Part shown: positions 1-15,700 of the stretch, one piece after another
Layout: every line of letters starts with the position of its first letter
Position numbering within the stretch: position 1 is the stretch's first letter
Source of the DNA: Thunnus maccoyii
Taxonomy: Eukaryota; Chordata; Actinopteri; Scombriformes; Scombridae
NCBI RefSeq assembly: GCF_910596095.1
Contig: NC_056544.1
Location: 10,339,155-10,403,154 of the forward strand
Reading direction: 5' to 3'
DNA: 64,000 nucleotides
Position numbers and translations under genes: made by a program
Notes under the pieces: generated by a model
The model's database searches: none
What the model saw: the letters and a program-made list of their open reading frames with translations, nothing else
Told to the model about the DNA's origin: nothing

Positions 1-2224
1 GAAAATAGTAAAATACAAAAAACAAAAATTAAAGAGAGTCTCTAGGGGATCTCTTACAAGGAAAAAGCCTCCTCCTCTTCTCCCAAGGAATCCAGGATCC
101 TCGCCCCTTTCTGCACATCTCTAGGCTTTACTTTTTATATCTCTGCAACCCCCTCATTTTAATATTACCACATAGCATCTATCTACAAAACATCCAACAA
201 GTTCATACTGATGTTAGCATGACTTTGCACAAACTAGTGAGCTTTACCTCATCTGTCACTTACATCTGAGTACAAGGAACTTTTGAACTTCTTCTTTTTC
301 TTTTTTTTTCTTTTGAGGTTGTTATCAAAGGATTTCTGCAAGATGCCTGAGCACAGCTCCTGTATTGCCTCCGAATTTCAGGTGGTTGCCTAAGTTTTGT
401 GGTGTTTATTTGTATTTGCATAAACATTCTCGAGGGTTCAGTTCCCATTAAGTACATGTTGCACAAGGTGTGCAAATTCCTCAGAAACTGGTGCAACACA
501 CTAATTCATGTTAATTTGTCTCCAATTTTAATTAAATAAAATAGTTAAAAGTAGGCCTGAAGAGGCCACATATAGTGGAACTTTCAACACCTGCCATCTT
601 TTCTTCCTCATGCCATCACCTGATTCCACTTTATCCATGTTTGCTTATTGATTCGCTGCAGGTCTGGATACCCACCTAGCTTAAACATTTTGGACAAGGT
701 GGGATATCACTGAAATTAGGTTTCTGCAAAGATACACAAATGATGAAAAGTGTGGAAAAGCTCATTTTTACCATAACAGTCCAATCAGAACTGGTAACAC
801 AAAGGTTGTCTGTGTAATACTTTCATACATTAAAGCATCCAGGTCAGATTTACCTGCATTATCACAACACATCAGTGTGCCTACTTTTTACATGTAAGGT
901 CATGAATATGAATATGAATAATGGACACCACTCTTGCAATGTATGCTACATAATATACATTTTATTTTCATGTCATATATATATATATCATATATATATA
1001 ATCTGCAGTTACAAAGACATTTGCTGACATACTACTAATATTCCTGAGCATTTTTTAGCTTGAGGCCTGGTGTATCTGCATTTTAAGAGCTACACACAAC
1101 AATGATCAGCTTTCGCAACGACAGCATCTGACATGCATACACATGACAACAGGACAATGTACCAAATGTGAAATACATCACAAAAGCAGTTCATAAGTAC
1201 AGGGGCTTTCATATTGACAAACTTATAACGTATTAATAGTTAGTCTGGGAGGAGAGCCAATAGAAAAGTGTGAATGTAAGGCACTATGAATATACTGGTT
1301 CGTACGAGTGCACTATAATACATAAGGTTTGATAAAATACAATCCAAGTTTAATGATCCCCCTGGGGGAAACTGGATCATTGCAGCACCAAATGTGATAG
1401 AATACAGCAAAGAAAAGTTTGAATATAAATAAGAATATAGCAAGTGCCGGGCACAGGGTTTAACAAACTGTGTCAACACACTGTTTCAACATGTTGAGGA
1501 CATTTTAAGAAATATTTGAATGAAAAGTATGAAAATATATGAATTACAGCATTATGAGTATGTGCAAAATACCAACAGGCCTAAAAATTATTGAAAAAAA
1601 AAAGAAAATATGTACACAGCAATTTTTTTAATGAATAACAATCTGTACATATACGTACAATACGTACCACAATCTATGAAATGGCAAAATAGCAAGCCCT
1701 TGTATGACTGACATTCAGTGAAGCTCACTGCACGTAAGAAAAACAAATGTAACGTGAATATATTCGTACTCTGCCAGCAGACGGCAATCTGAAAATATAT
1801 ATTATCTTATTTACAAAAAAGCCTGACGATTTCAAAGGACTAAATGTTACCACATTAGCGGGCAAATTCATACCAATATCAGAAGCAAAAAATGTAACAG
1901 TGATTCTCAATCTGAAAGAGAAAGAGGACTGTCCTTCAATGCTGACATTCTGCTAAGGAACCGTGAAATAGAGAAATACCTGCTCAAATTCACATTCAAA
2001 ATGTACATTCTGTTGTTAGACATTCACAACGAAAACTTAAACTTCTACAATCTTTGAAATACCAAAGAGCTTACATCAAGTAATGTGCATCATTTACAAA
2101 TGCATAAAGGGCAAATATATATAATATTTATGTTTCTGTTCGTATTTAGAAAAAATAAAAGATCTTTTGACAGCATGGTGGCAGACACAAAAAGAAAATG
2201 ACACACAACCGGACTGCAGCAGGC
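1..2224 (-). other. bcl6 3' UTR (probable) and downstream flank
   Basis: No protein gene is visible. The stretch directly follows the bcl6 stop codon on the minus strand and is AT-rich, as expected of a long 3' UTR. A minus-strand AATAAA (plus-strand TTTATT at 961-966) could end a 3' UTR of about 1.26 kb, just beyond an alternating AT tract at about 976-1001. Below about 950 I see only unassigned AT-rich sequence. The UTR end is inferred, not observed. Confidence 0.4.
1337..1385. repeat. Fragment of a dispersed fish repeat tail
   Basis: The stretch around AATGATCCCCCTGGGGGAAA resembles the 'gatcccc...ggggaaa' tail that recurs at the 3' ends of teleost non-LTR elements. It contains a short palindrome (CCCCCTGGGGG). 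Only about 50 bases are recognisable, the family is unassigned, and it lies within the presumed bcl6 3' UTR. Confidence 0.3.
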
Positions 2225-5009
<2,785 letters not shown>

Positions 5010-5020
5010 GCTGTCAGAAT

Positions 5021-6890
5021 CTGAGCAGGGACAAAATTAATAAATTGTTTGTTCATTATCACTGACTAAAAAAGCTAAATGAGGGCAGACACAGAGAAGA
5101 GGTACACATTCTGTATGTTGACTGAGTGAAAACATAAGGGTGGTCACCTCTTGGGCAACTGTGAGCACAACTCAATCATATCTTCAGAAAAATATATTTA
5201 ACTTAAGTTACATCTCATTACTACTAAATAATAATTGATGCACAATGAAAATGTATCTTCTGACAATATGCTGGTACACAGAAATCATCTTATATCCCAA
5301 AATACAAGCAAAATCGCAATCTAAGCCTTAACTGGAATTTGAAAAATTAACCAAGTAACACACGTTATTTATTAAATAACACTCTTATTATATCATAAGA
5401 TGATAAATTCTCGTAGTATGTATATTACCATCCTCTAACACAAGCCACCTGCTCTAAGACCTTATAATCAAAACAAGCTTTGACCCCCAACACGTGTCTT
5501 GACTGTGTATGAACAGCAGGCGGCGCCATTGCAACGAGAAAAGTAAAAAGGGACGTTCACCAAACCTTTTCAGCCATGCTTACTTCATATTTGGCCGTAA
5601 CGACGTTGTTATTACACATGATCAGTTTTTTTTTGTTTTTACACAGTGTATTATTGAAAACGGTTATATTTTCTAAGTGAACCAACACCTATAGTTTATA
5701 ACTTATTAGAACATGCTTCATTTTGAGACAACAATAAACCATAATACCGATAATACTTTTATAAACTAGACACAATCTGAACTTTGAAGTTGATATGGTC
5801 AGTCTGTCCGTGTCCCCGAGCAGTTTTACAGCCTCTCACAGGCCAGACTCCCGCTGGCAGCCTGCAGCCTGTCGGTTGTAAACGTGTTTGACGTTGAGCA
5901 CATTCCGTCCTGGCTGCTCAGGCTCAGATTAGGTTGCCAGTACACAGAGAGGTTTCCTGTCCCCCGATATAAGTAGAACTCATCTCATTTAACTCATTAG
6001 TATTTACTCCCCTCCTGCTATTTATTCCTATTAGAGTTATTTCTAAGCCTCACATATTGGACTAAACTGAGACAGCGTGATTTCGTAGGATGTGATTTCG
6101 AGGAGTGGTCTTTTTCTTTTCTTTTCTTTTTTTTTTGTTCTTCTTTGCTGCGTAACTTCGTCTAAAAAAGCACCGAGCAGGCCGACACAAGCAAGTCCGT
6201 TCAAGTTCAGAAATAGTGATAGCTGTCATGTCTGGGGACTGTTTCCTAGTTTATTATGTTTTTAAAAATCGTTCGCTCGATGAAAACTGATGCTGGGAAT
6301 CGTCTGCCATGCGTTAGATACATTTAGTGAGATGAAAAGATTGTTTGGCGACAAAAAAAAATGCGCAGAGAAAATTAGACTGAACCAGACAGACCGGTCC
6401 TATTGCGCCACTTTTGATAGCAGGTAAACAACTATGGTGTATCAAATATAAAAGCCTAAATAAAATAGCTATAACTAAATTAACTGCCGTCTGAGCTCAA
6501 GATTCACGTCGTAAAACAGCGCGTTGTTTTCACTCTAAAACCAGCTACTTGGAGCACAAGTGATACAATTAAATCTGCACACACACAGCCTACAGCCGCA
6601 CTTCCGTCTGAAACACAGACTGCAGCTGTCAAAACCCAACTCTCATGATTTACATCTGCTAGTTCACTTCTAGCTGAAAGGAATCACAAATAAGTTAAAA
6701 TGCTGAAAAAGAAATCCAGCCCCGGAGCATACGAGGTGGCCACATGAGCCTCCGCTACTTCACTAACACTTCTGACCCAATGCTGAGAAATAGGAAAGGA
6801 AAAAAAGTCACCTTGTAAAAGTTTCCTCGAAACTCTGTGCATCACCAGTTCTGAGAATCCAGTTCTAAGAAACACAGCAGCTCAATTCTC
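5021..6890. other. bcl6 upstream sequence, probable 5' UTR intron
   Basis: No coding exon is seen. Because the ATG exon of bcl6 begins at a clear acceptor (CTGCTCAG, minus, exon from 5020), this stretch is probably the intron joining a non-coding first exon further right. It is mixed AT-rich sequence with a T/C-rich run at 6110-6140. I see no recognisable repeat. Confidence 0.4.
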
Positions 6891-6899
6891 GGAATTTCA

Positions 6900-7200
6900 A
6901 CAGAGGACCGTACCACTTCCCCCGGGGCGGGGCGGCCGCTCACCGCCGTCTGCCTCATTTTAACACTTTACTATAAATACGGTACAGTATAACACGTGGG
7001 TACTCAACAAACAATGGCCATTAAATTACCTTTGTAGGTTTAGTCTAAAATATTTGAAAGATTTTAGTTGTTAATTCGTAATTTTCCTGGGGTGACTTGA
7101 TCTCCCCGCGTAGTGGATTAGTCCAAGTGCACGGTCAGCTGACCGAGTTATAAATACCGTGGGGAATATGAGAGCATGTTGTCGCTGTAAACCTGCCCGA
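6900..7200. promoter_or_regulatory. GC-rich, promoter-like patch upstream of bcl6
   Basis: This short island stands out from AT-rich surroundings. It has a CCCCGGGGCGGGGCGG run (GC boxes) and a minus-strand donor, GGCG|GTGAGC, with its exon end at 6944, which could close a non-coding first exon of bcl6. A perfect 14-bp palindrome, CGGTCAGCTGACCG (7132-7145), sits just before a plus-strand TATAAATA (7150-7157). The sites are visible; their use as the bcl6 promoter is inference, and the TATA box is on the opposite strand to bcl6. Confidence 0.4.
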
Positions 7201-10200
7201 GGTGCAACGAAGTGTCGAGAAAAGTCAGTCATCTCCTTTTTCTAATAATTAACAATTTGCTGTCCCACCCTCCTCTCCTCTACGTTTTAGTTACATGACT
7301 TTCCCGCCACATTGCCTGCCTTTGATTTTTTTTTCTTGAACCGAGAGACTGCATTTGCATGTCAAAGTTGCAATGATGATTTAAGTGTTTGCTTTGGCCA
7401 GGCGCCATGTGTTCAATCTGTTTAAGAAGAACAGAGGAAAGCAACACATTTCTGTCAATACTTAAAGCTGTGAGTAAGTTTTATATCAGTGTATGTTGGG
7501 CTTTTTATGGGCCTTCACTGAAATTCTGCATACTGATCATTTATTATCTCATACAAAGCTGATCTAAGAGTTTATGTGTGGCCTTTTTTTGGATACAGAA
7601 ACTGCTATTAAGCCCTATTTTGAATGTCAGATAGACTATAGATAGCAGTGCGTGTGTGTGTTTGTGCGTAAAGTCCTCAACTCTCCAATTGCAGTTGTCT
7701 GTGTTCCCACCACTTCCTGTCTCACATCACAGTTGTATATTAATCTGAGTAGGTGTAATAACGTACAAAGAAAATCCTGTGTACTTACCAATGAATGAGT
7801 CAACAAACCAGGTGGTAACTGCTCTTTAATGAAGAACTAACAAAAAGTTAAGTACACAATATAAACAAAATAATATCATGATAAGATAATTAAGAAGGGA
7901 CTGCTGTATACTGAAGTATATTAATGAACCAGTGTGTAATGACGTGTTCCTGTATATCTCACCACTTTCTAAATTAATCTGTAAAGATTAAATGAGTCAG
8001 CTGCTAAGTGCCACAAAACCAGTGACAAATCACTATTCCCTTATTACATATCTTGTACTATATTGTTTCTCCTCACATAAAGAGCTGCATCAGTAGTTTT
8101 GTGAATCTGAGAGATGATAAAACTGTATATAATGATGACATTTCACTCACTCAGTATTAACATTTTCACTTTCGTCTAAGAGAGAAAACATTATTTATTT
8201 GTTACTTCTCCAAATGAAATGATCTTTGTGTTGGAATATGACTCATTAGTTGTGAGCGGGCACATTCAACATGATCATTTTTCCCTTTTTTCACCCTCTC
8301 CCGTCCAGTCAAATCTAAAGTTGTGTTTGAATATATAGAATTGCCTTCTGACGGCATCACCTTTCACTCTCACCAGTGAGCTGCATACAGTGAGGCTTTG
8401 CTGAGCAAACATTCGGTCAGGTCGGACCGTTCAGTGGGAGGAAACTGAACTACAGTAATTGAGAACTAGAGCGAGTAATTGTGACCTTACTGAGGACTGT
8501 GCCCGTCACAGAAATAAAACCTTTAGACTTGATCGTAGACTGAGGATATGATGCACCGTTTTATGCACCGTTTTCATTTTTGCTTGCACTTGGTGCGTAA
8601 GATCTTATCCTCATTATCAACAGCAGTCTTCCTCATTCATATTTTAAAATGCTCTCATCAGCACTGCAAACAGCTCATAATCAATAAATCTCAATGAAAA
8701 CTTGAATCTTGTAATGGACATCATCATGGTAAGGAGAGGGTAGATTATAAGCAACACATTACAATTTAAAAGTCACATTGTTATTCATTTTTGTCAACAT
8801 TAAACACTACAAATTGTCTTAAATTGTTAACAAAGTCTTGTATAAATATTATTTTACTGCTAACATGATCACCCATCATTCCACCCACACATAGAGCAGT
8901 GCAAAATAAGCATTTAGAGATTAAAAAAACAAAAAACAGCAAAGTTTCTGATTATTATCTTTGTATGCAGCAGGAAAGATTAACTCTGAAGACTGAATCT
9001 TTCCCCATGAAATAAATGTGAAGTGCAGCTCAACAGGTCTAAATTACAGCTGTTCAGGTGGCTATGGCAACAAAGAGGTCTATTTCTAGTTAATGTTTTC
9101 AGTCTAGATGTTTTTTCCCCTGCGGTTATCTTTAGTGGCCCAAGTTTCTGTGGGTTGTTCATCTTCACATCCTTTGAAAGAAGCGATGTTTTCTGGTCTG
9201 AATGAGAAGAGACAGAACGTTCAGTCAGTCAGAGAGCCTTGGCAGAAATTGAACATCTGATTTCCTGGTTTAGTTGTTTATTCACAGGCAAGAGGATGCA
9301 TAGATTTGATAAGTCAGCCTTTTCCTTGCATATATCGTGCAGCATCTTTAACTTCACATCAGGGGTTTTGCTGCAGTGCAAGAGCAGATAAGCTTGAGCC
9401 GATCAGAAACACAGAAACTGCTGTATGAGGTAGATATCAGTACATTTAAGAATCTAATCAACATTAATTGCACAGACACAGTGCTTCTGTTTGTTTTTGC
9501 AGGATAAATGTCTGCCTTTTTCTGTTTTTCTTGCAAGGAAACCAGATTTTGCTTCACCACAAATACATGCCTCCACAACACCTCAATCTTGTGAAAGCTA
9601 GAAAAAAAAGTCTTGTTTTGCTACATAAAAGGGTTCATGTTGTGGAGCTTGCAGGAGACTGAATAAAAAAGTCAGGTCAAAGTCAAAGCATCAGAGGTTG
9701 AGATATCCTGACTTTTACTCTCTGGAATGGATCAAGTTTTCAGAAATACAATCCTGCATGTCCCATAACCCTGATTACATCATTATGTCATCATCAGGGT
9801 TATTTTCTAAAACTTTATATAGCTCCCACCAGAGTCGCAGACGACACATGATGAGTAAACTGATCTTCATGTGTAAAGGTTTGTGGAGTGTCCCTTTAAA
9901 CTACAGGAACTGCAGGATGATCAACAACAAAACACGGTATTTGTTTGCGATTATGTGAGCCTGTTCTGTTTTGTCCCTATACATCCAATAGATGTCTTTT
10001 TTTAATTTTCTGCAAGGCTGCTCTGAAGAATGCATGTCATAAAAACAACACTGCATGGGATTTCACCAGCCAACCCTGGAACAAATATGCCGCTGCTCCT
10101 CTCTTGCTCGGCCAGTTAAAGAGCCTGTGCTATGTGTTAACAAGCGTTCCCAACCCCCCTCTCGTGAACTCAACTGACCCCAGGGCCAAGAAGCAGACGG

Positions 10201-10954
10201 ATATCAACGTGCCTGTCCCAAAACATGACCCAGGCACATGGTTGCCTGACAGGGATCAAAGGTCACGTCGGTAAAATATGACTCTAAAACTAGTTCAGTC
10301 CTCACAGACACGCAGCCTGAGGGGGAAAAGAGGCAAGTATTCATTTTTGTCGAACCAGGAGCATGCACTTGAATTTGGGGAGTAGCGATCTTGCATGATC
10401 TATCTGTGCTTACATGCATTTTTAGACTACAGTCTTAAATTCTGTACCACCGAAAGGTAACAAACAGCTTGCTACGCTCAAAATGTGCAACACTTAAAAT
10501 ACCGCACTCATTTATTTATAGCACAAAGTTCAGTGTCATTTTTCAGCAGCTGTTGATGAAGTATACACTGCTCACAGCCCATGAAAGACTAACGTCTATG
10601 TGAGCTATATATTGAACTTTGAGCTACTTTCATGCTAACTGCGTAGGAATTACAGAAAGTATATATTTAAACTGCAGGTGTTATGCAGTCTTTGCGTAAT
10701 AATTGTTGAACTTGAGAGGACCCTGGTGAGTGGAGCATACTGCAGTGTCAAACTGCCAATAATGTGTTTGTCCTACACAGATAAGGTGGGTCAGCTCTAT
10801 ATCTCTATGTTTAATCTAAGTGTGAATGCTGCTTGTGTGATTGTCTGACCATAAATTCTCAGGTCACTGACACACTAGCTGATAAAATAAATTTACCAAG
10901 TGTGCACAATCTGACGTAAAATACAACACGAGACACTGCAGAGTTCAAACAATG
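7201..10954. other. Intergenic, no gene recognised
   Basis: AT-rich non-coding sequence. The open frames here are short, have no recognisable domains and lack paired splice sites. The pyrimidine- and G-containing stretch at about 8330-8480 is higher in complexity than its surroundings, but I cannot name it. Confidence 0.5.
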
Positions 10955-11275
10955 AGTCAGTTAGTTGATAAGTAAATCAACAGAAAATTAATCAGCAACT
11001 ATTTTGAGAACCTATGGATTGTTTAAGTCAATGTCAAGCAAAAATACCAAAAATTGTTGTTGCAGCTTCTTTATTGAGGTAGTTTGTTATCTCGGTTTTT
11101 TTTTTTGTTGTTTTTTTTTGACAGGACAAATTAAGCTATTTGAAGACATGGCCTTGAGCTTTAGGAAATTGTAGCAAGCATTTAAACTATTTTCTGACAT
11201 TTCGATTAATCAAGAAAATAATTGTCAGATAATAAATGATAATGATAATGAAAATAATCATTAGCTGCAGCCCTG
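10955..11275 (-). repeat. MITE-like dispersed repeat ('GCTGCAACTAACGATTATTTTC' family), near full length
   Basis: Read on the minus strand it opens with GCAGGGCTGCAGCTAATGATTA and continues with TTTTCATTATC and CTTGATTAATCG-like steps. It ends with the partner arm CAACTAACTGACTC. I recognise this as a very abundant percomorph fish repeat, usually considered a non-autonomous DNA transposon. A second, 5'-only copy lies at 39764-39900 on the plus strand. Edges are good to about 10 bases on the right and 20 on the left. It has no coding capacity. Confidence 0.6.
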
Positions 11276-12469
11276 CAGACACTGTAAAATTGGCTTAAAA
11301 ATAGAAAATGGTTTCTGCCGAATTGCATTTCAAGCTATCACGTCAGTGCTTGTTTAAAGGTACAATGTCAGACTGCTACCATTAAACCTGACGACATTTG
11401 TGTTTTGGTTAAGTCACCAGTTTGGTATGAATTTTTGCAGAAAGCATGTTGACGTTCATCTATTTTTGTACAGCAAACCTCATGTGATGATTTGATGATC
11501 ACAATGCTCTCAGATCTGGAGGCTGGCAACCTTTTGTCATTTAAAACATGGTTAACTAGATCTCTCAATATGTCACAACACGTCTTCTGATGTGGTGCAT
11601 TAGGGTTGAAGATAAGTTTCATATTTGAATAAAGAAAAGTACAGTTTGCTCCTTCGACATCAAACAGGAACCCTGCTCTTCATTACATTCATATCTGTGG
11701 TTTCCTCAGCCTGGCTCTGCACCAGAGAAGAGGATGTGCTTCTGAGTTTCATATTAGCCTATTGAGTTTCCCCTCAGCAATAGTGATATAAATCTTATAA
11801 ATCTTGTGTTTTCTATTGCTTTTCTTATTTACAATGTATTGGCATGTTTTTCTTTACTGTTAAGAGTGTCCACCTCATTGTTTTTTTCTTTCTGAGCAGC
11901 AGCTTTTGTTGTTACAGGTGCACAGAGAATTTAAACACTGGAAGGAATTCAGAGCATTGCTGTTTCATCCTGGTTCACCTGAGCACAAGGTAATAACAGC
12001 AATAATTTGACAACAGCTAAAGTTAATTAATTATGTTACATTAAGCAATTAAAAGTAACTATTCATTAACATTTAAAACATTCATTTGCATTTAAGATTT
12101 TCACTGTTCCATGAGTCTCTGAGAGTGTGTTTGCTGAAGCAAAAACAGGCCAATTTGCAATGTTTTTCAAGACCAACCAGATTATAAATCACAATATTTG
12201 GATCATCTTTTTGGTTTCGGATCATCTGGGGACAGCGACTCATGTCCTTGTGGTCCAACCTCGAATAAAATGCTTAGAGGGGATACATGAATGGTGGCTT
12301 TGTTGCACGAAACCAAAGAATGCATCCTCAGTTGTAACTGGCTAAATGGATTGTACATGCAGAAGAGTGGTCAGCTCTGAGGACCACTCTGTGCATCAAG
12401 ACATAGAAAGTAATGTGTCACTCTGTGGGACTCCTCAGCAGCGGTTAACTGAAAATGTATTAATGGACA
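11276..12469. other. Intergenic, no gene recognised
   Basis: AT-rich non-coding sequence with no domain-bearing frame. A run of T bases with short interruptions lies just left of it, at 11097-11120, inside the preceding repeat. Confidence 0.45.
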
Positions 12470-12665
12470 GGCAAAAATTTGTCACCATAAAACTGTCAGC
12501 CTGACGAGATGAAGCTCGCTGTTCTTATTCTTTCATTATATCAGTTTATCCTTTTGCATTCATAGCTTTTAAATCTTTATTTTATTGGCTTTACCTTATA
12601 TTGGTTTATCCTGCAAAAGATTTTGTAACTCTTTTTGAGTATGTGCTGTGCAAATAAAGATTATG
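12470..12665 (+). repeat. Probable 3' tail of a non-LTR retroelement
   Basis: The stretch ends with TGTGCTGTGCAAATAAAGAT, closely resembling the 'gtgctatataaataaag' 3' tails shared by teleost LINEs and SINEs. The upstream part is T-rich and not assignable. It is plus-oriented and so opposes the L1-like remnant starting near 12785. The left edge is a guess. Confidence 0.35.
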
Positions 12666-12784
12666 ATACCAAGAGTGGAGAAGTTCAGATGTTGGTCAGC
12701 AGCCAATTCATATTTGGGAAAAGAACAAATAAAAGGATTCACTAAAGGGAAAATTGAGTGTCGTCTGCCTGTTTTTGTAATTCA

Positions 12785-15228
12785 AATCTGTATTGCTTTT
12801 TTATTTGGTACATGACGGTACAAATACAAAAAATACAATATAAATGAAATCGGTAGTATAAGGGACATACTGATAATAACATAACTAGGAATAATATCCA
12901 TGCAACAGTTTTTAATATTAATTACTATCAGGAGACAGAATTCATACTACAGGACTATCAGTCAGTGTGATATGAGTTTAATAAAGATCCAAACTGGTGC
13001 CTTTCTCGTTTCTGCTATTCATTTTGTTTAACATAAGCTCATATGAAAAAGTTTTTGTTATGGTGTTTGCCCGTTCTTTTAATTCTGGAGAATTGGGTGT
13101 TTTCCAGTATCTGAGTAATGTCCTAGCAGCTACTGTCATGCCTACCATGATTACCAAAAGTTCTCCACCTCATATGTTGTGTATTTGGGTTTTGTCCCCT
13201 AATAAACATAATATTTGGAGAATCTTCTGTGGTAATTTCCTTCCCAACCAATTCCTCAAATATTCCAAAGTTGTTGTCCAGAAGGGTTGCATAATTGGGC
13301 ATTCCCAAATGCAGTGTAACAAACTGCCTGTGTCTTTCTGACATTTCCAACACAAATTGCTATTTATTAATCCCATACTATTGAGTCTTGTGGTGTCCAA
13401 TAATATCTGTGTATTATTTTATATCAGGTGGATTTCCCATTAGCTTCTCTTATGTATTTCCCACTGTTGGATATAATTTTCAGCTGTTCCTCTCCCTCCA
13501 TTACACATCCCACATCTTTCTCCCTCAGTGTGTTTAAGCTCTTACAGTCAGTTGTTGTATTACAGTTGTTCTGTAAAATACAAAAGCTTCATATAAATCA
13601 ACAGTATTACATAGCCCACTTCTCCAATATACTGGTGTCTTTCCGATGCTAGTCATAGAGTTACGCTGTAAGGAGGAATATAATTGTTTACAATGTGATA
13701 ATTTATACATTTTGTCTATTTTGGTCCAGATCTCTTTTGAGTGAGACATGATGGGATTCAATACATTATGTGAACACTGACATAATCTATCAATAGGGGG
13801 AATGGTAATGACAACTTATTTTCAATAGTAACCCATTCTAACTGGTTATGTAATCTCGAACGTGGTAACCCAGGGCCTCCTTTGTCCCCAGCACAACACA
13901 TTTTACTAAGTCTAATACTGTTTTTTTCCCCCTTTCCATAAAAGGTCTTTAATCATTGTATCATATTGTTTAAAAATCTGAGATATAGTCAATGGTAACA
14001 TCGTAGGCGCCCTATGTTGACAAAGCTTTGTCTAATTTAAAGGCAGATGATTTTTGGCTATTCAAAAGGCCCTAATTAAACTTAGGCATGTATTAAATCC
14101 AGATAGGCCTAATTACACACTCTTCACCAGATCCGAAATAAATAAATCCTCCAGGTTTTACTATTAGTATAATATCTGGGGCTCAAATTAAAAAAGTCCC
14201 ATCTTATAATTACCTTTGTATCTGGTTAGATGAAAAATTAACTTTTAAAACTCAAAAAAATTAAATGAGGTTTCTTTTTTATAAATAAGCAGTGCCTCTC
14301 TTTTAACGGTAGGTTGCAGATTGTATGACAACATTTTTATCGGTGCTTGACTATGCAAATGTAATTTCCATGCATGCTGTGTATCACAGGGCAACGACTG
14401 GGTCTTTTTCTGTCTGTTTCAACCAAATCAAATGTAATAGTCTTCTCATGTTGTCCGTTGATGACCTATTTTTCATAAATCCTACTTGATCAGGATGTAT
14501 AATGCTTGGTAATGTCTTTTCCAGGCGTCGGGCCAAGATCTTGCAATCCAGGTTAATCAGATTTAAAGGTCAAAAATTAGAGGGGTTTGTTGCGTCTCTA
14601 TCTTTGTTAGACATCACTTAAGGCCTTGTTTAATGTTGCGGGGAGAGATTCTAATGTAAAAGCCTCATTATGTATCTCTTGTAGTACTTGTGCCAGGACA
14701 TCTATATACTGCTTATAGTACTCCACTGGAAATCCGTCAAGGCCAGGTGACTTCCCTGCTTTCATGTATGACACAGCATTCCTGGTTTCATTCGGTGTTA
14801 TGGGGCTTTCTAATAATTCCACCTGTTCGGATGACAGTCCAGACAGATTAATGTTGGCAAAAAAAACCCCTGTCAGTTCCTCCTGTTTGGGATTGATGTC
14901 TGATGTGTGTGGCTCTTACTAAACTGTTGTAGAATTTTGTTTATGTGCTTTGTTGAAGAAACTATAATATCACCTTTCTTAATTGCTGGTATTACATTAT
15001 AGGGGTTTTGTTGCTTCAGTTGTCCAGCAAGTATCTTACCTGTTTTCTCCCCCCTTCATAGAAAGTTGACCTGAGCCTAAATAAGGTGTATTCCACTTTT
15101 TTATTATAAATTCCCTGCAATTGAAACTTAAGCTTACATATACAGTATCTTGATATAACTTATCAGAAAAATGTTTTCATAGTTCTATTTCCTGATTTCT
15201 AATTTCAGTTTCCAATTCCTTTGAGTGT
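12785..15228 (-). mobile_element. L1-like LINE remnant (ORF2, 5'-truncated, inactive)
   Basis: Broken minus-strand frames follow L1 ORF2 in the right order. They are an endonuclease/RT linker (EYTLFRLRSTFYEG, then GEKTGKILAGQLKQ, 14990-15110), the start of RT (SPITPNETRNAVSYMKAGKS then PGLDGFPVEYYK, 14700-14830), and a second RT block (DRDATNPSNF, LINLDCKILARRLEKTLPS, HPDQVGFMKN, 14440-14610). Last is a C-terminal cysteine motif (CWKCQKDTGSLLHCIWECP, 13290-13350). Stops and frameshifts throughout make it inactive. A minus-strand AATAAA at about 12800 probably marks the 3' end. The right edge at about 15228 is where ORF2 similarity ends, typical of 5' truncation. Confidence 0.85.
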
Positions 15229-15400
15229 TGTCTACCTTGACTGTATGGAATGTGAAGTAATAAATGCGCACAGTCAATATAAACACATTGCAACACTGTA
15301 TCTCTCACTGCATGTTATCTGTGGAAAAGTACCAGGGCACACCATGTCACCATGGCGGATTCCCCTGTTGTTTTACAGCAAAGCCTGTGGGAGGTGTGGT
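15229..15400. other. Spacer between LINE remnant and TG tract
   Basis: Short non-coding spacer; nothing recognised. Confidence 0.4.
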
Positions 15401-15459
<59 letters not shown>

Positions 15460-15482
15460 TATTTTCGTGTGTATGTGTGTGA
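15401..15482. repeat. (TG)n microsatellite
   Basis: About 80 bases of alternating T and G with a few TA and TTT interruptions. The cysteine/valine-rich open frames in both directions are artefacts of it. Confidence 0.95.
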
Positions 15483-15625
15483 GAGAATGAGGGTAGTTAT
15501 CCTGGGTGCCTCACCAGTGGTTGAAGTTCGGAAATCTACCTTCACCAAAGAGCAGCTGGGAAAATTTGGATGAGGAAAATGAATGAAAAATGATATTTTA
15601 CAGTAAAGGCATATAAACAGCACTG

Positions 15626-15633
15626 AGTGTGTG

Positions 15634-15665
<32 letters not shown>

Positions 15666-15700
15666 CGTGTGTGTGTGCGTGTGTGTGTGTGTGTGTATGT
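15626..15700. repeat. (TG)n/(CG) compound microsatellite
   Basis: About 75 bases of TG repeats with three interspersed CG steps, 140 bases right of the previous TG tract. The two may be remnants of one locus. Confidence 0.95.

Noticed and set aside
9945-10274. Plus-strand frame of 109 aa
   Set aside because: Random composition, no domain, lies in an unremarkable intergenic stretch.
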